The notes beneath the pieces were generated by a model. It was not told the DNA's origin. It saw only the letters and a program-made list of their open reading frames with translations, and ran no database searches. Shown piece after piece: positions 1 to 7,615 of a stretch of DNA of 22,567 bases. A program made the translations under genes and the position numbers. The DNA is from JBMDXB01 sp048594975 (GTDB lineage Bacteria; Acidobacteriota; Vicinamibacteria; Vicinamibacterales; 2-12-FULL-66-21): positions 1 to 22,567 of the forward strand of contig JBMDXQ010000089.1 of NCBI GenBank assembly GCA_048594975.1. Direction: 5' to 3'. Position 1 is the first letter of the stretch, and each line of letters begins with the position of its first letter.

Positions 1-618
1 TCGCCCGACGCCAGCGGCCCGGCCGTGGCGGCGATGAACTTCGTCGCGGGCACCGATGCGCTGATTTTCGATCTGCGCCGCAACGGCGGCGGGTCGCCGG
101 CGATGATCGGCCTCATCTCGAGCTACTTGTTCGACGACGTCGTCCACCTGAACGACTTCTATATCCGGGAGTCCGACATGCGGCGCCAGTTCTGGACGTC
201 GCCCCACGTGCAGGGGGCGCGCTACGGGGGCGAGAAGCCGGTCTACGTGCTGACGAGCAACCGCACGTTCTCCGCGGCCGAGGAGTTCACCTACAACCTG
301 AAGAACCTGAAGCGCGCGATAATCGTCGGCGAGACCACGGGCGGCGGCGCGCATCCCGGCGGCGTCCGGCGCATCAACGATCACTTCGGCATCTGGGTGC
401 CGAACGGCCGCGCCATCAACCCGGTCACGAAGACCAACTGGGAGGGCACGGGCATCGAGCCCGACACCAAGGTGGAGGCGGCGAAGGCGCTGGCAGCGGC
501 GCATCTCGACGCGCTGACGAAGATCCGTGAAAAGGCGACCGACGCCCGGCATCGGGAGCAGCTCGACGCGGCGATTGCCGCGTTGAAGAAGCAGACGGGG
601 ACGACCGAGGTGCCGTGA
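1..618 (+). CDS. S41 family peptidase (C-terminal part; 5' end outside window)
   Basis: The frame is open from the first base, so the start lies upstream of the window and about 205 residues are visible. The segment with LIFDLRRNGGG followed by LTSNRTFSAAEEFTYNL and VGETTGGGAHPGG is characteristic of the S41 (tail-specific/IRBP-like) serine peptidase core; the Ser of TFSAAEEF is the expected nucleophile. After the catalytic core there is a short helical tail rich in Ala, Lys and Glu. Family knowledge: such proteins are usually exported and cleave proteins or peptides near their C-terminus in the periplasm; no signal peptide can be judged here. The stop TGA (616-618) abuts the stop of the convergent polymerase gene with no intervening base. 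The family call is secure; the substrate is unknown. Confidence 0.9.
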   Translation, partial: SPDASGPAVAAMNFVAGTDALIFDLRRNGGGSPAMIGLISSYLFDDVVHLNDFYIRESDMRRQFWTSPHVQGARYGGEKPVYVLTSNRTFSAAEEFTYNLKNLKRAIIVGETTGGGAHPGGVRRINDHFGIWVPNGRAINPVTKTNWEGTGIEPDTKVEAAKALAAAHLDALTKIREKATDARHREQLDAAIAALKKQTGTTEVP

Positions 619-1488
619 TCAGCCGAGCTTCCGCAGCTTCTCGACGGGACCGCGCAGCGATCGCCTGCGGCGCCGCATGTCGGCCCAGAGGTCGCCGACG
701 TCGGCGACGCGCGCCGCCATGGTGCGCAGCGTGAACGCGCGCGGCCCGGCGGCGCCGCGCTCGACCTCCTCCCACGTGCACGGCGCCGATACCGGCGCGC
801 CCGGCTTCGCGCGCACGGCGTACGCGGCCGCGTGCGTCGCGCTGTAGCCGTTGCGCCCCGTGTCCACGAGGATCCGGCGGCCGCGATCGACCTTGTGGAA
901 CTCCTGCGTGAGCGTCCGCGGGTTTCGCGCGACGAACAGCGTCCCCACCGCGTGCGCGAACGCCGCGACCTGCCCCATGTCGGTCTTGCCGTCCAGCGGG
1001 ACCACGATGTGGAAGCCCTTCGAGCCGGACGTCTTGACCCAGCTCGGGAGCCCGATCTCCTCGAGCAGGTCCCGGAGGCCGATCGCCGCGGCGACGAGCG
1101 CCGCCGGGTCGTCCACCGACGGATCGAGGTCGAACACGCAGATGTCGGGGTGATACACGTCGGGCGCCCGCGAGGTCCACACGTGCGGCGTGATCGAGTT
1201 CTGGTTCGCGAGCCATAGCAGCGAGCGCACGTCGGTCACGATCGGGTGGTGGACGACGCCGTCCTTCTTCGGCACCTCGACGCGCTCGAGCCACGGCGGG
1301 AACCCTTTCGACAGGTCCTTCTGGAGGAAGCCCTTCTTGCCGATGCCGGCGGGGAATCGCTCCATGGTGACGGGACGCGCGCGGACGTGCGGCAGCATCA
1401 CCGGCGCGATGGCTTCGTAGTACGCCGCCAGGTCCCCCTTCGTGATCCCGTCGTCCGGGAAGAGCACTTTCTCGGGGTGCGTGATCAC
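619..1488 (-). CDS. LigD-type NHEJ DNA polymerase/primase domain protein (stand-alone)
   Basis: A 289-residue protein matching the polymerase (archaeo-eukaryotic primase-like) module of bacterial LigD, which adds nucleotides and fills gaps at double-strand break ends in non-homologous end joining. It opens with THPEKVLFPDDGITKGDLAAYY, the usual start of this module. It carries the metal-binding DLD (about residues 120-122) in VFDLDPS, the SGSKGFH motif (about 154-160) and a third acidic site in ILVDTGRN (about 209). I chose the GTG start at 1488 because the frame upstream is only the antisense-like shadow of the ligase gene, and because this GTG overlaps the ligase TGA as GTGA, the pattern of translational coupling. 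In most described bacteria this domain is fused to the ligase in one LigD; here it is a separate cistron downstream of it. No Ku gene is visible in the window. Confidence 0.9.
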   Translation of the reverse strand: MITHPEKVLFPDDGITKGDLAAYYEAIAPVMLPHVRARPVTMERFPAGIGKKGFLQKDLSKGFPPWLERVEVPKKDGVVHHPIVTDVRSLLWLANQNSITPHVWTSRAPDVYHPDICVFDLDPSVDDPAALVAAAIGLRDLLEEIGLPSWVKTSGSKGFHIVVPLDGKTDMGQVAAFAHAVGTLFVARNPRTLTQEFHKVDRGRRILVDTGRNGYSATHAAAYAVRAKPGAPVSAPCTWEEVERGAAGPRAFTLRTMAARVADVGDLWADMRRRRRSLRGPVEKLRKLG

Positions 1489-2351
1489 GGCCGTACCGCC
1501 AGCAGCCGCGAGTGGCGGAGCTTGCCGTGCACCGTCCACTCGATGAACGCGACCTGCACGCCGATCGCCGGCCGCACCCAGTGCGCGCGCAGCCGCGGAA
1601 GGCCGACCGCCTTCGTGAACGGCGGCGTCGGGATCTCGAGCGCGTCGAGCCGCGCGCGAAGGCCCAGCAGGAGGTTCGTGTCGAAGCCGGTGCCGACCTT
1701 GCCGGCGAAGACGAAGTCGTCCTTCTCGTGATAGCCGACGAGCAGCGCGCCGAGGCCGACGCGCCCGCCCTGCGGATCGGTGAACCCGCCGACCAGGAAC
1801 TCGCGCCGCGCCTCGCACTTCATCTTGAGCCAGTGCGGCGATCGCCGGTGTTCGTAACGCGAGTCGCGCCGCGTCGCGATGACGCCTTCCCAGCCCTCGG
1901 AGCAGGCGCGCTCCCACGGCCGCGCGTCAGCGACCTCCGCGACGCGGCCGAGCGGCGCCTCGAGCGGCAGCGCCTTCACCAGCGCGCGGCGCTCGTCGAG
2001 CGGCCGCGATCGCACGTCCTCGCCGTCGAGCCAGATGACGTCGAACACGTGATACGCGATGCGGGACTGCGGGCCTGCCCCGAGCGAAGTCGAGGGGTCC
2101 CACGTCGCCTCGCCGTCGAGGATTGCGTCGCTCGCCGGGAGCCCGGCGATCGCCTCCGCGACGGCAGGGTAGCAGTGGTTCTGCGGCAGGTGGTTGCGCG
2201 AGAAGAGCCGCACGTCGCGCCCCTGCTTGAACGCGAGCAGGCGGATCCCGTCGAGCTTGCGCTCGAAGATCCATTCCGGGCCGGTGAACCGCTCCTGCGT
2301 GAGCGTCGCCGCCATCGGCACGATCCAGTCCGGAAAGGACGCGCGGGGCAC
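1485..2351 (-). CDS. ATP-dependent DNA ligase, LigD ligase-domain type (stand-alone)
   Basis: A 288-residue ligase with nucleotidyltransferase motifs in order: motif I FERKLDGIR with the adenylated Lys at about 32, SRNHL (51-55), LDGE (78-81), FDVIWLDG (103-110), EGVIA (155-159) and WLKMKCE with the motif V lysines (174-180). The OB-fold domain follows, ending near HWVRP and VAFIEWT. It seals nicks using ATP, probably as the ligase partner of the downstream polymerase in end joining. The start is GTG at 2351, 10 bp after the stop of the upstream secreted-protein gene, so the three genes may be co-transcribed; the Shine-Dalgarno sequence is weak. Oddity: residues of about 86-94 (PSTSLGAGP) come from a GC-rich repeat-like stretch and lengthen the loop between LDGE and FDVIWLDG (see the separate entry). 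All catalytic motifs are intact. Confidence 0.9.
   Translation of the reverse strand: MPRASFPDWIVPMAATLTQERFTGPEWIFERKLDGIRLLAFKQGRDVRLFSRNHLPQNHCYPAVAEAIAGLPASDAILDGEATWDPSTSLGAGPQSRIAYHVFDVIWLDGEDVRSRPLDERRALVKALPLEAPLGRVAEVADARPWERACSEGWEGVIATRRDSRYEHRRSPHWLKMKCEARREFLVGGFTDPQGGRVGLGALLVGYHEKDDFVFAGKVGTGFDTNLLLGLRARLDALEIPTPPFTKAVGLPRLRAHWVRPAIGVQVAFIEWTVHGKLRHSRLLAVRP
2070..2100. repeat. REP-like palindromic insertion inside the ligase gene
   Basis: The stretch with CCCCGAGCGAAGTCGAGGGG (from about 2079) is an imperfect palindrome unlike the neighbouring codons and resembles short dispersed repeats seen in GC-rich environmental genomes. On the minus strand it encodes PSTSLGAGP in frame. 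Without it the ligase would read straight from ATWD to QSRIAYHVFD, the spacing I expect for this family. That it is an inserted repeat is inference; the sequence itself is direct observation. Confidence 0.45.
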
Positions 2352-2361
2352 GCCTGCTACT

Positions 2362-3312
2362 CTAGCTGGCTTTCCTCGCCGGCGCGAGCGCGCCCATCGT
2401 CCGCGGCGGGCCGATCCGCCGCGCCTGGATCGTCTGGAAGTCCTTCACCCACGACTTGCCGCCGTCTGTCGATCGGCCGGCGCTCCACGAGAAGCTGTCC
2501 GGCTTGATGTCGTAGTAGCGGATGCGCCACGTGGACGCCTGGCCGCTCGCGACGCCGAACTTCTGTTCGATGTGGACCTCGGCGCCGACGCGCTGCCCGG
2601 TCCCGTAGTCCTGCAGCCCGCCGCCCGCGTCGGCGCCAATCAGCTCCCATCGCTCGGAGAACTTGTTGTAGTTCCGCAGCGTCGTCGTGACGTAATACGT
2701 CTCGGCCTTGTCGCCGACGACGCGGTACTCGTCGACGATCTGGCCTTCGTCGAACTTCACGGCGCTCCAGTAGCCGCGGAACTTGTCGTACTCCTTGCTC
2801 TGCGCGGTGAACTCCCAGTCGCCGAGCAGGTAGTCGAAATCACCCTTGTGCGCCGCGAACGACGCCTCGATCTCCTCGGGCGTTCTCTTTCCAGACGGTT
2901 TCGCGGCCGGCGGTGCGGAGGGCTTGCCGGCCGTATCCTTCGTGATCTTGAAGGTCCCCGTCCGGTTCCTGAACGCCACGGTGCCGGATGCCGTGCCCTT
3001 CACGACCTTCCCTTCGAACACGACGCGCGTCTTGTCGTCGTCCCGCACGACGACGTCGAGCCGCAGCGCGCCTGTCCCGGGATCGAACGAGCCGCCCGTG
3101 ATGTCGCCGGGATACGGCGGACCGGTGATCAGGCCCGACAGCGTCTTCCCGTCGACCTTCAGCGTGACGGTGATGGCGTTCCGGTCGCTGTCGTTCGGCC
3201 CCATGGTGCCTGTCCACGTGCCGGAGATCGGGTCGGCCCCCTTCGACTGGCCGGCCGCGGAGCCCGCGGACAGCACCAGGCAGCAAACAACGAGCAGAGT
3301 CTTGATCTTCAT
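2362..3312 (-). CDS. secreted two-domain protein with DUF1579-like C-terminal domain, function unknown
   Basis: A 316-residue protein. The start is the ATG at 3312, where AGGAGGAGCGG lies directly upstream; an in-frame ATG eight codons earlier lacks such a site. The N-terminus MKIKTLLVVCCLVLSAGSAAG is a Sec signal peptide with likely cleavage before QSKG. Residues of about 30-125 form a beta-rich domain starting GTWTG and repeating short strands (GTASGTVAF, GTFKITKD). After a Pro/Ala/Lys linker and a helical stretch (PEEIEASFAAHKG) comes FDYLLGDWEF, the hallmark opening of DUF1579/lipocalin-like beta-barrel domains, running to the end. I expect a periplasmic or surface protein that may bind a small hydrophobic ligand, but no substrate can be read from the sequence. 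It lies 10 bp upstream of the DNA ligase in the same direction, an unexpected partner for a repair gene. Confidence 0.75.
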   Translation of the reverse strand: MKIKTLLVVCCLVLSAGSAAGQSKGADPISGTWTGTMGPNDSDRNAITVTLKVDGKTLSGLITGPPYPGDITGGSFDPGTGALRLDVVVRDDDKTRVVFEGKVVKGTASGTVAFRNRTGTFKITKDTAGKPSAPPAAKPSGKRTPEEIEASFAAHKGDFDYLLGDWEFTAQSKEYDKFRGYWSAVKFDEGQIVDEYRVVGDKAETYYVTTTLRNYNKFSERWELIGADAGGGLQDYGTGQRVGAEVHIEQKFGVASGQASTWRIRYYDIKPDSFSWSAGRSTDGGKSWVKDFQTIQARRIGPPRTMGALAPARKAS

Positions 3313-3379
3313 CCGCTCCTCCTGTCGGCGCATCATTATTCAGTGCGCGTGGGGCCCCACCCCCACGCGCTGTACGCTC

Positions 3380-3470
3380 GCTTCCGCCTTCGCGCGAAGC
3401 GCTTCGGCGGACCGCCGTAGCCTTGGCGGAGGCTGGTCGGGCTTGCCGGCTTCGCTTCGCTCGCCGGCCC
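3380..3470. repeat. intergenic GC-rich palindromic repeat cluster, possible terminator for the upstream ADOP gene
   Basis: Between the ADOP stop (3509) and the secreted-protein start (3312) lies a dense set of short palindromes: GAAGCGCTTC, then GGCGG-acc-GCC, a CCTTGGCGGAGG segment, and a hairpin GCCGGC (3445-3450) with loop TTCGCTTCGCTC and GCCGGC (3463-3468). The style (CGCCAAGG, TACGGCGG) resembles dispersed repeats found in many acidobacterial-type genomes. The hairpin sits about 40 bp past the ADOP stop on the minus strand and might end its transcript, but no T-run follows it. Confidence 0.45.
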
Positions 3471-3508
3471 AACGATCTCTACGCGCGTTGGGTTCTTCCG
3501 CCTTTCCG

Positions 3509-6148
3509 TCATTCCGTCCGAAGTGCCTCCATCGGGCTGACCGACACGGCGCGATATGCCGGGATCGCGCACGCGGCGATGGCGCAACACAAAATCAGCG
3601 CGAGCGCGGTCCCGTAGCTCACGAGATCGTGCGGCAGCACCGCGTACAACTGGCTCTGGAGCAGGCGGCCGACGGCGAGCGCTCCGGCCAATCCGGCGGC
3701 GCAGCCTGCGACGGCGAACGCGAGGCCTTCGCGCAGCACGTCCCGCATCACCTGCGCGGCGTCGGCGCCGAGCGCGCGCCGCACGCCGAACTCGTGGCGG
3801 CGGTGCGCGACGCTGTAGGCGAGGACGCCGTAGACCCCGACGCACGTCAGCGCGAGCGCGGTCACGGCGAACGCGCCGGCGAGCGTGACGGTGAACCGCC
3901 TGGTCGCCCGCGCCGACTCGACGTAGTCGGTCATCGGCCGGACGTCGTAAATCGCGAAGTGTCGATAGATCGACGCAACGGCGGCGCGCACGGCGGGCGC
4001 CATCGCCGCCGGATCGCCGCTCGCGCTCACGACGAACGCCATCGGGTTCCGCTGCGCGAGCTGCCACGGCACGAAGATCTGCGGGAGGAGATCGTCCACG
4101 AGGCTTCGCAACCTGAGGTGCCGGATGACGCCCACCACCGCCGGCCGGCGCGACTCGCCCACGTTCACGTGGAACCGCTGGCCGAGCGCGCTGCGGCCTG
4201 GCCAGAGCAGCGCGGCGAGCTTGTCGTCGACGATCACCACCGGGTTCCGCGGATCGCGGTCGTGCTCCGTGAAGAGCCGCCCCTCGACGAGCTGCACGCC
4301 GAGCGTCTCGAGCAGCCCCGGCGAGACCGATCGGGCATCGGCCATGGGCGCGTCGGCGGCGATCGGCGCCTCGAGGCTGTAGGGAAGGCCCCAGTTCGGC
4401 AGATCGTCGTACGGGAGGTGGCTGAACGCGCCGGCGCCGGTGATGCCGGGGATCGCGCGGATCTTCTCGAGGACCTCACGGACGAACGTCTCGCGCGGCA
4501 CGAGCGTGCGGAACGTCAGCTGCCGGTCTGCGCGAAACCCGGGATCGACGCGCGTGACCGCGACGAAGGCGCGAACGAGCAGCGCCGCGCCGACGAGCAG
4601 CACGACGCTCAACGCGATCTGCCCGACGATCAGGCCGGCGCGCGCGCGGTACCGGACGGGCGCCGCGGTCGTACGCGAGTGCCGCTGGAGCGATCGGCCG
4701 GACTCCGCCTTCGCCAGCTCGACGAGCGGCGCGAGCGAGAGCAGCAGGCCCCACGCGGCGGCGGTGCCGAGCGTGAACGCGAGCACCACCCCGTCGATCC
4801 GCGCGGCCTCGAGGCGGCCCAGCGACTCGGGCGCCAGCGCGAGCAGCGCGCGCAGGCCCGCGTGTCCGATCAGCAGACCGGCGGCGGCGCCGAGCATCGT
4901 CAGCAGGAGCCCTTCGACGAGCGACTGGCGCAGCAGGCGGCCGCGGCCCGCCCCCAGCGCGAGGCGCAGCGAGGTTTCCTTCGAGCGGGCCGCCGCGCGC
5001 GCGATGAGCAGGCCGGCGACGTTCAAGCACGCGATCGTCAGCAGGATCCCGACGCCGCCGAACAGGGCGAGCAGCGGCCCGCGGATCTCTCGCACGCCGT
5101 CGTCCTGCAGCGCGACCGTCGTGAACGAGCGCTGGGAGCCGAGGTCCCGGCTGACCGCCTTCGACACCGCCGCGACGTCGTCGCGCGCCTGCGCGATCGT
5201 CAGCCCGGGCCGCATGCGTCCGACGACGCGCAGGAACAGGTTGCGCCGCGGGCCGTCCTCGAGGTTGGTCCAGAACGGCGCGAACGCCTGGAGGCGATCC
5301 GGGACCGCGGCGTCGGGCGGCAGGAGCAGGCGGAAGTGCTTCGGCAGCACGCCGACGACCGTCGCGAAGTTGTCGTTGACCTTGATCCGGCGGCCGACGA
5401 CGGCGGGATCCCCTCCGAACCGGCGCTGGAACAGCTCCCAGCCGATGACGAGCGCCGCGGGCGCATCGTCGGACGCGCTGTCCTCCGGCCGGAAGCTCCT
5501 TCCGAGGGCCATGTCGATGCCGAGCACGTGGAAGAAGTTCGTCGTGACGAGCGCCCCTCGCAGCTGTTCCGGCTCGCTCCCGTCCGTCAGCGCGATCGTG
5601 CCGCTCGCCCAGATGCCGCCGAACTCGTCGAACGTCCGCGTGCGCTCGCGCAGGTCCCGCAGATCGGGGCCCGACATGGGGCCGCGCGGGTACCCGAGCC
5701 CGCTGAGCGTGGCGCTCGTGACGGTGCGGTCCAGCCAGATGAACGCGAGCCGATCGGCATCACGATAGGGGAGCGGCTTCAGGAGCAGCGCGTGCACGAC
5801 GCTGAAAATCGCGGTGTTCGCCCCGATGCCGAGCGCGAGCGTGACGACGACGACGGCGGCGAGCCCGGGCGCCTTTCGCAGCGCGCGCCACGCGTATCGC
5901 AGGTCGAGCACGAGCGCGTCGAGGCGGGCGCCGACGCGAGCCTCGCGGACCTCGTCGCGCACTCGTTCGACGCCGCCGAGCCGCCGCGCGGCGGCGAGCC
6001 GCGCCGTTCGCGGGTCCATCCCCTCGCCGGCGCAGCGCGCCGCCAGCATCTCCACGGCGGCGCGCAGCTCGTCGTCGAGCTCGCGGTCGAGCCACTCCTT
6101 GTGGGCCACGGTGTTCCAGAGACTGCGGATCCGCGGCAGCAGCGGCAT
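3509..6148 (-). CDS. ADOP-type ABC transporter permease (FtsX/MacB-like)
   Basis: An 879-residue permease of the acidobacterial ADOP type. Residues of about 15-72 form the cytoplasmic prefix (RELDDELRAAVEML ... RRLGGVERVRDEVREA) typical of this group. A first membrane segment follows at about 96-120 (VVVVTLALGIGANTAIFSVV), then a MacB-like periplasmic core, a first FtsX unit (GILLTIACLNVAGLLIARAAARSKE), a second membrane segment (AGLIVGQIALSVVLLVGAALLV), a second periplasmic region and a final FtsX unit ending SPMEALRTE. This duplicated core is the ADOP architecture. Family knowledge: such permeases need a MacB-type ATPase; none is encoded next to it, which fits the orphan nature of the group. 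The start ATG is 4 bp after the PadR stop with GGAG just upstream, so the two form an operon. The transported substrate is unknown. Confidence 0.92.
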   Translation of the reverse strand: MPLLPRIRSLWNTVAHKEWLDRELDDELRAAVEMLAARCAGEGMDPRTARLAAARRLGGVERVRDEVREARVGARLDALVLDLRYAWRALRKAPGLAAVVVVTLALGIGANTAIFSVVHALLLKPLPYRDADRLAFIWLDRTVTSATLSGLGYPRGPMSGPDLRDLRERTRTFDEFGGIWASGTIALTDGSEPEQLRGALVTTNFFHVLGIDMALGRSFRPEDSASDDAPAALVIGWELFQRRFGGDPAVVGRRIKVNDNFATVVGVLPKHFRLLLPPDAAVPDRLQAFAPFWTNLEDGPRRNLFLRVVGRMRPGLTIAQARDDVAAVSKAVSRDLGSQRSFTTVALQDDGVREIRGPLLALFGGVGILLTIACLNVAGLLIARAAARSKETSLRLALGAGRGRLLRQSLVEGLLLTMLGAAAGLLIGHAGLRALLALAPESLGRLEAARIDGVVLAFTLGTAAAWGLLLSLAPLVELAKAESGRSLQRHSRTTAAPVRYRARAGLIVGQIALSVVLLVGAALLVRAFVAVTRVDPGFRADRQLTFRTLVPRETFVREVLEKIRAIPGITGAGAFSHLPYDDLPNWGLPYSLEAPIAADAPMADARSVSPGLLETLGVQLVEGRLFTEHDRDPRNPVVIVDDKLAALLWPGRSALGQRFHVNVGESRRPAVVGVIRHLRLRSLVDDLLPQIFVPWQLAQRNPMAFVVSASGDPAAMAPAVRAAVASIYRHFAIYDVRPMTDYVESARATRRFTVTLAGAFAVTALALTCVGVYGVLAYSVAHRRHEFGVRRALGADAAQVMRDVLREGLAFAVAGCAAGLAGALAVGRLLQSQLYAVLPHDLVSYGTALALILCCAIAACAIPAYRAVSVSPMEALRTE

Positions 6149-6152
6149 GGGC

Positions 6153-6485
6153 TCACTCCGCTTCGAGGATTTGTCCGATCGCGACGGCGATCTTCGTCCA
6201 GTTCTTCTTCTCCGCCGCGAGCTGGCGGTGGCCCGCCGCGGTCACGCGGTAGTACTTCGCGCGGTGCCCCTCAGGCGTCGCGCTCCATTCGCCGCGGATG
6301 AAGCCCTCCTGCTCGAGGCGATGCAGCGCGGGGAAGAGCGACCCCGGCTTGACCTGGAACGTGCCGCCGGTGATCTGCGCGATCCGGTCGGCCACGCCGA
6401 CGCCGTGGCGGGATTCGAGCGCCAGCGTCTTCAGGATGAGCAGGTCGAGCGTGCCCTTGAGCAGTTCGGTCTGTTGCTTTGCCAT
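6153..6485 (-). CDS. PadR family transcriptional regulator
   Basis: A 110-residue winged-helix protein. It begins MAKQQTELLKGTLDLLILKTL, the usual PadR opening, which is why I take the ATG at 6485 and not the upstream in-frame ATGs. The recognition region KPGSLFPALHRLEQEGFI (46-63) and the wing EGHRAKYYRVTAAGHRQL (72-89) are both present, followed by a C-terminal dimerisation helix. PadR proteins are usually repressors that respond to ligands or cell-envelope stress. The gene is immediately upstream of the ADOP permease (4 bp gap), the arrangement seen repeatedly in Acidobacteria, so it most likely controls its own operon through the twin palindromes at 6561-6585. The Shine-Dalgarno before the chosen start is weak. 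Confidence 0.92.
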   Translation of the reverse strand: MAKQQTELLKGTLDLLILKTLALESRHGVGVADRIAQITGGTFQVKPGSLFPALHRLEQEGFIRGEWSATPEGHRAKYYRVTAAGHRQLAAEKKNWTKIAVAIGQILEAE

Positions 6486-6560
6486 GCCGTGCCGCCGCAC
6501 GCCGAGCATCCCGGCCCGCACCGTGCGGCGGGCGGAGAACTTCCGCTCCAGGAGAGCCAA

Positions 6561-6585
6561 TCGATATCGAAGTCCGATATCGAAG
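6561..6585. promoter_or_regulatory. twin palindromic operator candidate upstream of padR-permease operon
   Basis: CGATATCGAAG occurs twice in direct orientation, at 6562-6572 and 6575-6585; each contains the palindrome CGATATCG, and the first is a perfect 10-bp palindrome TCGATATCGA. The centres are 13 bp apart and lie about 80-100 bp upstream of the padR start. This A/T-containing symmetric pair stands out in GC-rich surroundings and is a reasonable binding site for the adjacent PadR dimer; that assignment is inference. Confidence 0.55.
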
Positions 6586-6625
6586 CGGGAGATTACCCGA
6601 GGCCGGGCGGGAGGTCAAGACCCGC

Positions 6626-7516
6626 TTACTTGAGCTTGCCGGCGTACGCCATTTCGCCCGCGAGGATCTTCACGGGCAGGCGGTTCTCCTTCAGCGGGAT
6701 GGGGCAGGTCGTGTACGGATTGAACGCGCACGGCGGGTTGTAGGCCATGTTGAGGTCGAGCACCGTCGTGCCGTCGTCGCCCAGGTCCGAGTAGAGGAAG
6801 CGCGCGGTCTCGTAGGTCTCATGGCCGCTCGAGCCGTCGCGGAACACGAAGAAGAAGCGGCCCGGCCGCGTGGTGAAGGGCCGCAGCCGCAGCGTCTGCC
6901 CGAGCAGCGTGAACTCGACGACGCCCTCGCTCGGGTACTCGTCGGCGCCGCCGTAGGTGTTCAGCACCTTCAGCCGCCGCGGCGTCGCATCTTTGATGAA
7001 ACGTCCGGTCACGCGGTACTTCGGATCGATCGGGAACCAGCGGAAGCCGGCGAAGCTCTTCGCCTGCGGCCCCTCCGGATCGCGGACACGGATGGCGACC
7101 TCGCCGCCGCTGCGATGGACGACGATGCGCACGGTGCCGATCACGAGCTCGTCGGGCTCGCCGGTGGAGTCGTCGCGCAGTGCGATCGCGCTGGTGACCG
7201 GCGCGTTCTTCAGCAACACCTTCACGCCGGGCTCCGGGTCGAAGCGGACCACCTGGCCGTTCCTGACGAAGCGGCCGATCGTCGCCGGCGTGGAGGGCGG
7301 TAGTACGACGTCGTTGCCGGCGGCGCTTCCGGCGGTGGTGACGTCCGGCTTCAGCTCGTGCAGCCCGGCGATGCTCGCGTAGTTGCGGCGGTAGCTTTCC
7401 TCGTGCTTCGCGCGCCACTGGCGCACGGCATCATCAGGATCCGCCGGCGCGGGCGCCTGCTGCGCACCAGGCGCGAGCGCGACGATGAGCGCCAGCAGCG
7501 TCGATCGGATGTCCAT
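6626..7516 (-). CDS. DUF1684 domain-containing exported protein
   Basis: A 296-residue protein with a hydrophobic N-terminus (MDIRSTLLALIVALAPGAQQ) that looks like a signal peptide. The hallmark of DUF1684 is at the C-terminus: a Leu-Asp-Leu-Asn stretch followed by NPPCAFNPYTTCPIP (about 260-274) and KENRLPVKILAGE. Earlier segments (WRAKHEESYRRNYASIAGLHEL; GFRWFPIDPKYRVTGRF) also fit the family. The conserved Cys-containing NPPCAF motif suggests a catalytic or metal/ligand site, but the biochemical role of the family is not established as far as I know. It is transcribed in the same direction as padR, 140 bp upstream; that gap holds the operator candidate, so the two are probably separate transcripts. 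Confidence 0.85.
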   Translation of the reverse strand: MDIRSTLLALIVALAPGAQQAPAPADPDDAVRQWRAKHEESYRRNYASIAGLHELKPDVTTAGSAAGNDVVLPPSTPATIGRFVRNGQVVRFDPEPGVKVLLKNAPVTSAIALRDDSTGEPDELVIGTVRIVVHRSGGEVAIRVRDPEGPQAKSFAGFRWFPIDPKYRVTGRFIKDATPRRLKVLNTYGGADEYPSEGVVEFTLLGQTLRLRPFTTRPGRFFFVFRDGSSGHETYETARFLYSDLGDDGTTVLDLNMAYNPPCAFNPYTTCPIPLKENRLPVKILAGEMAYAGKLK

Positions 7517-7615
7517 GTGAGCGAGTCTATACTAGCCGCACGCGTGCGTGATGACGCGGCGCCGATACCGTAGCCCCCTGAAGGGCTGCGCTGCGGCCGG
7601 CGCGCCCTTCGCCCC
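7517..7615. promoter_or_regulatory. divergent promoter region between DUF1684 gene and MFS gene
   Basis: The 99-bp gap contains the only AT-rich patch here, TCTATACTAG (about 7524-7533). Read on the plus strand it offers TATACT and on the minus strand TAGTATAGA, both possible -10 elements for the two divergent genes. A GC-rich inverted repeat, AGCCC-cctga-AGGGCT-like, follows at about 7572-7587 just ahead of the MFS start. No clear -35 elements were found. Confidence 0.3.

Noticed and set aside
619..1917. A longer polymerase with a 143-residue N-terminal extension
   Set aside because: The extra part overlaps the ligase gene in another frame and has shadow composition; the GTG at 1488 with GTGA overlap is the better start.
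2846..6301. A very long plus-strand ORF (1151 codons) across the ADOP region
   Set aside because: It is rich in Arg, Glu, Gln and His with no domain, lies antisense to the clear permease gene, and is a typical GC-rich shadow frame.
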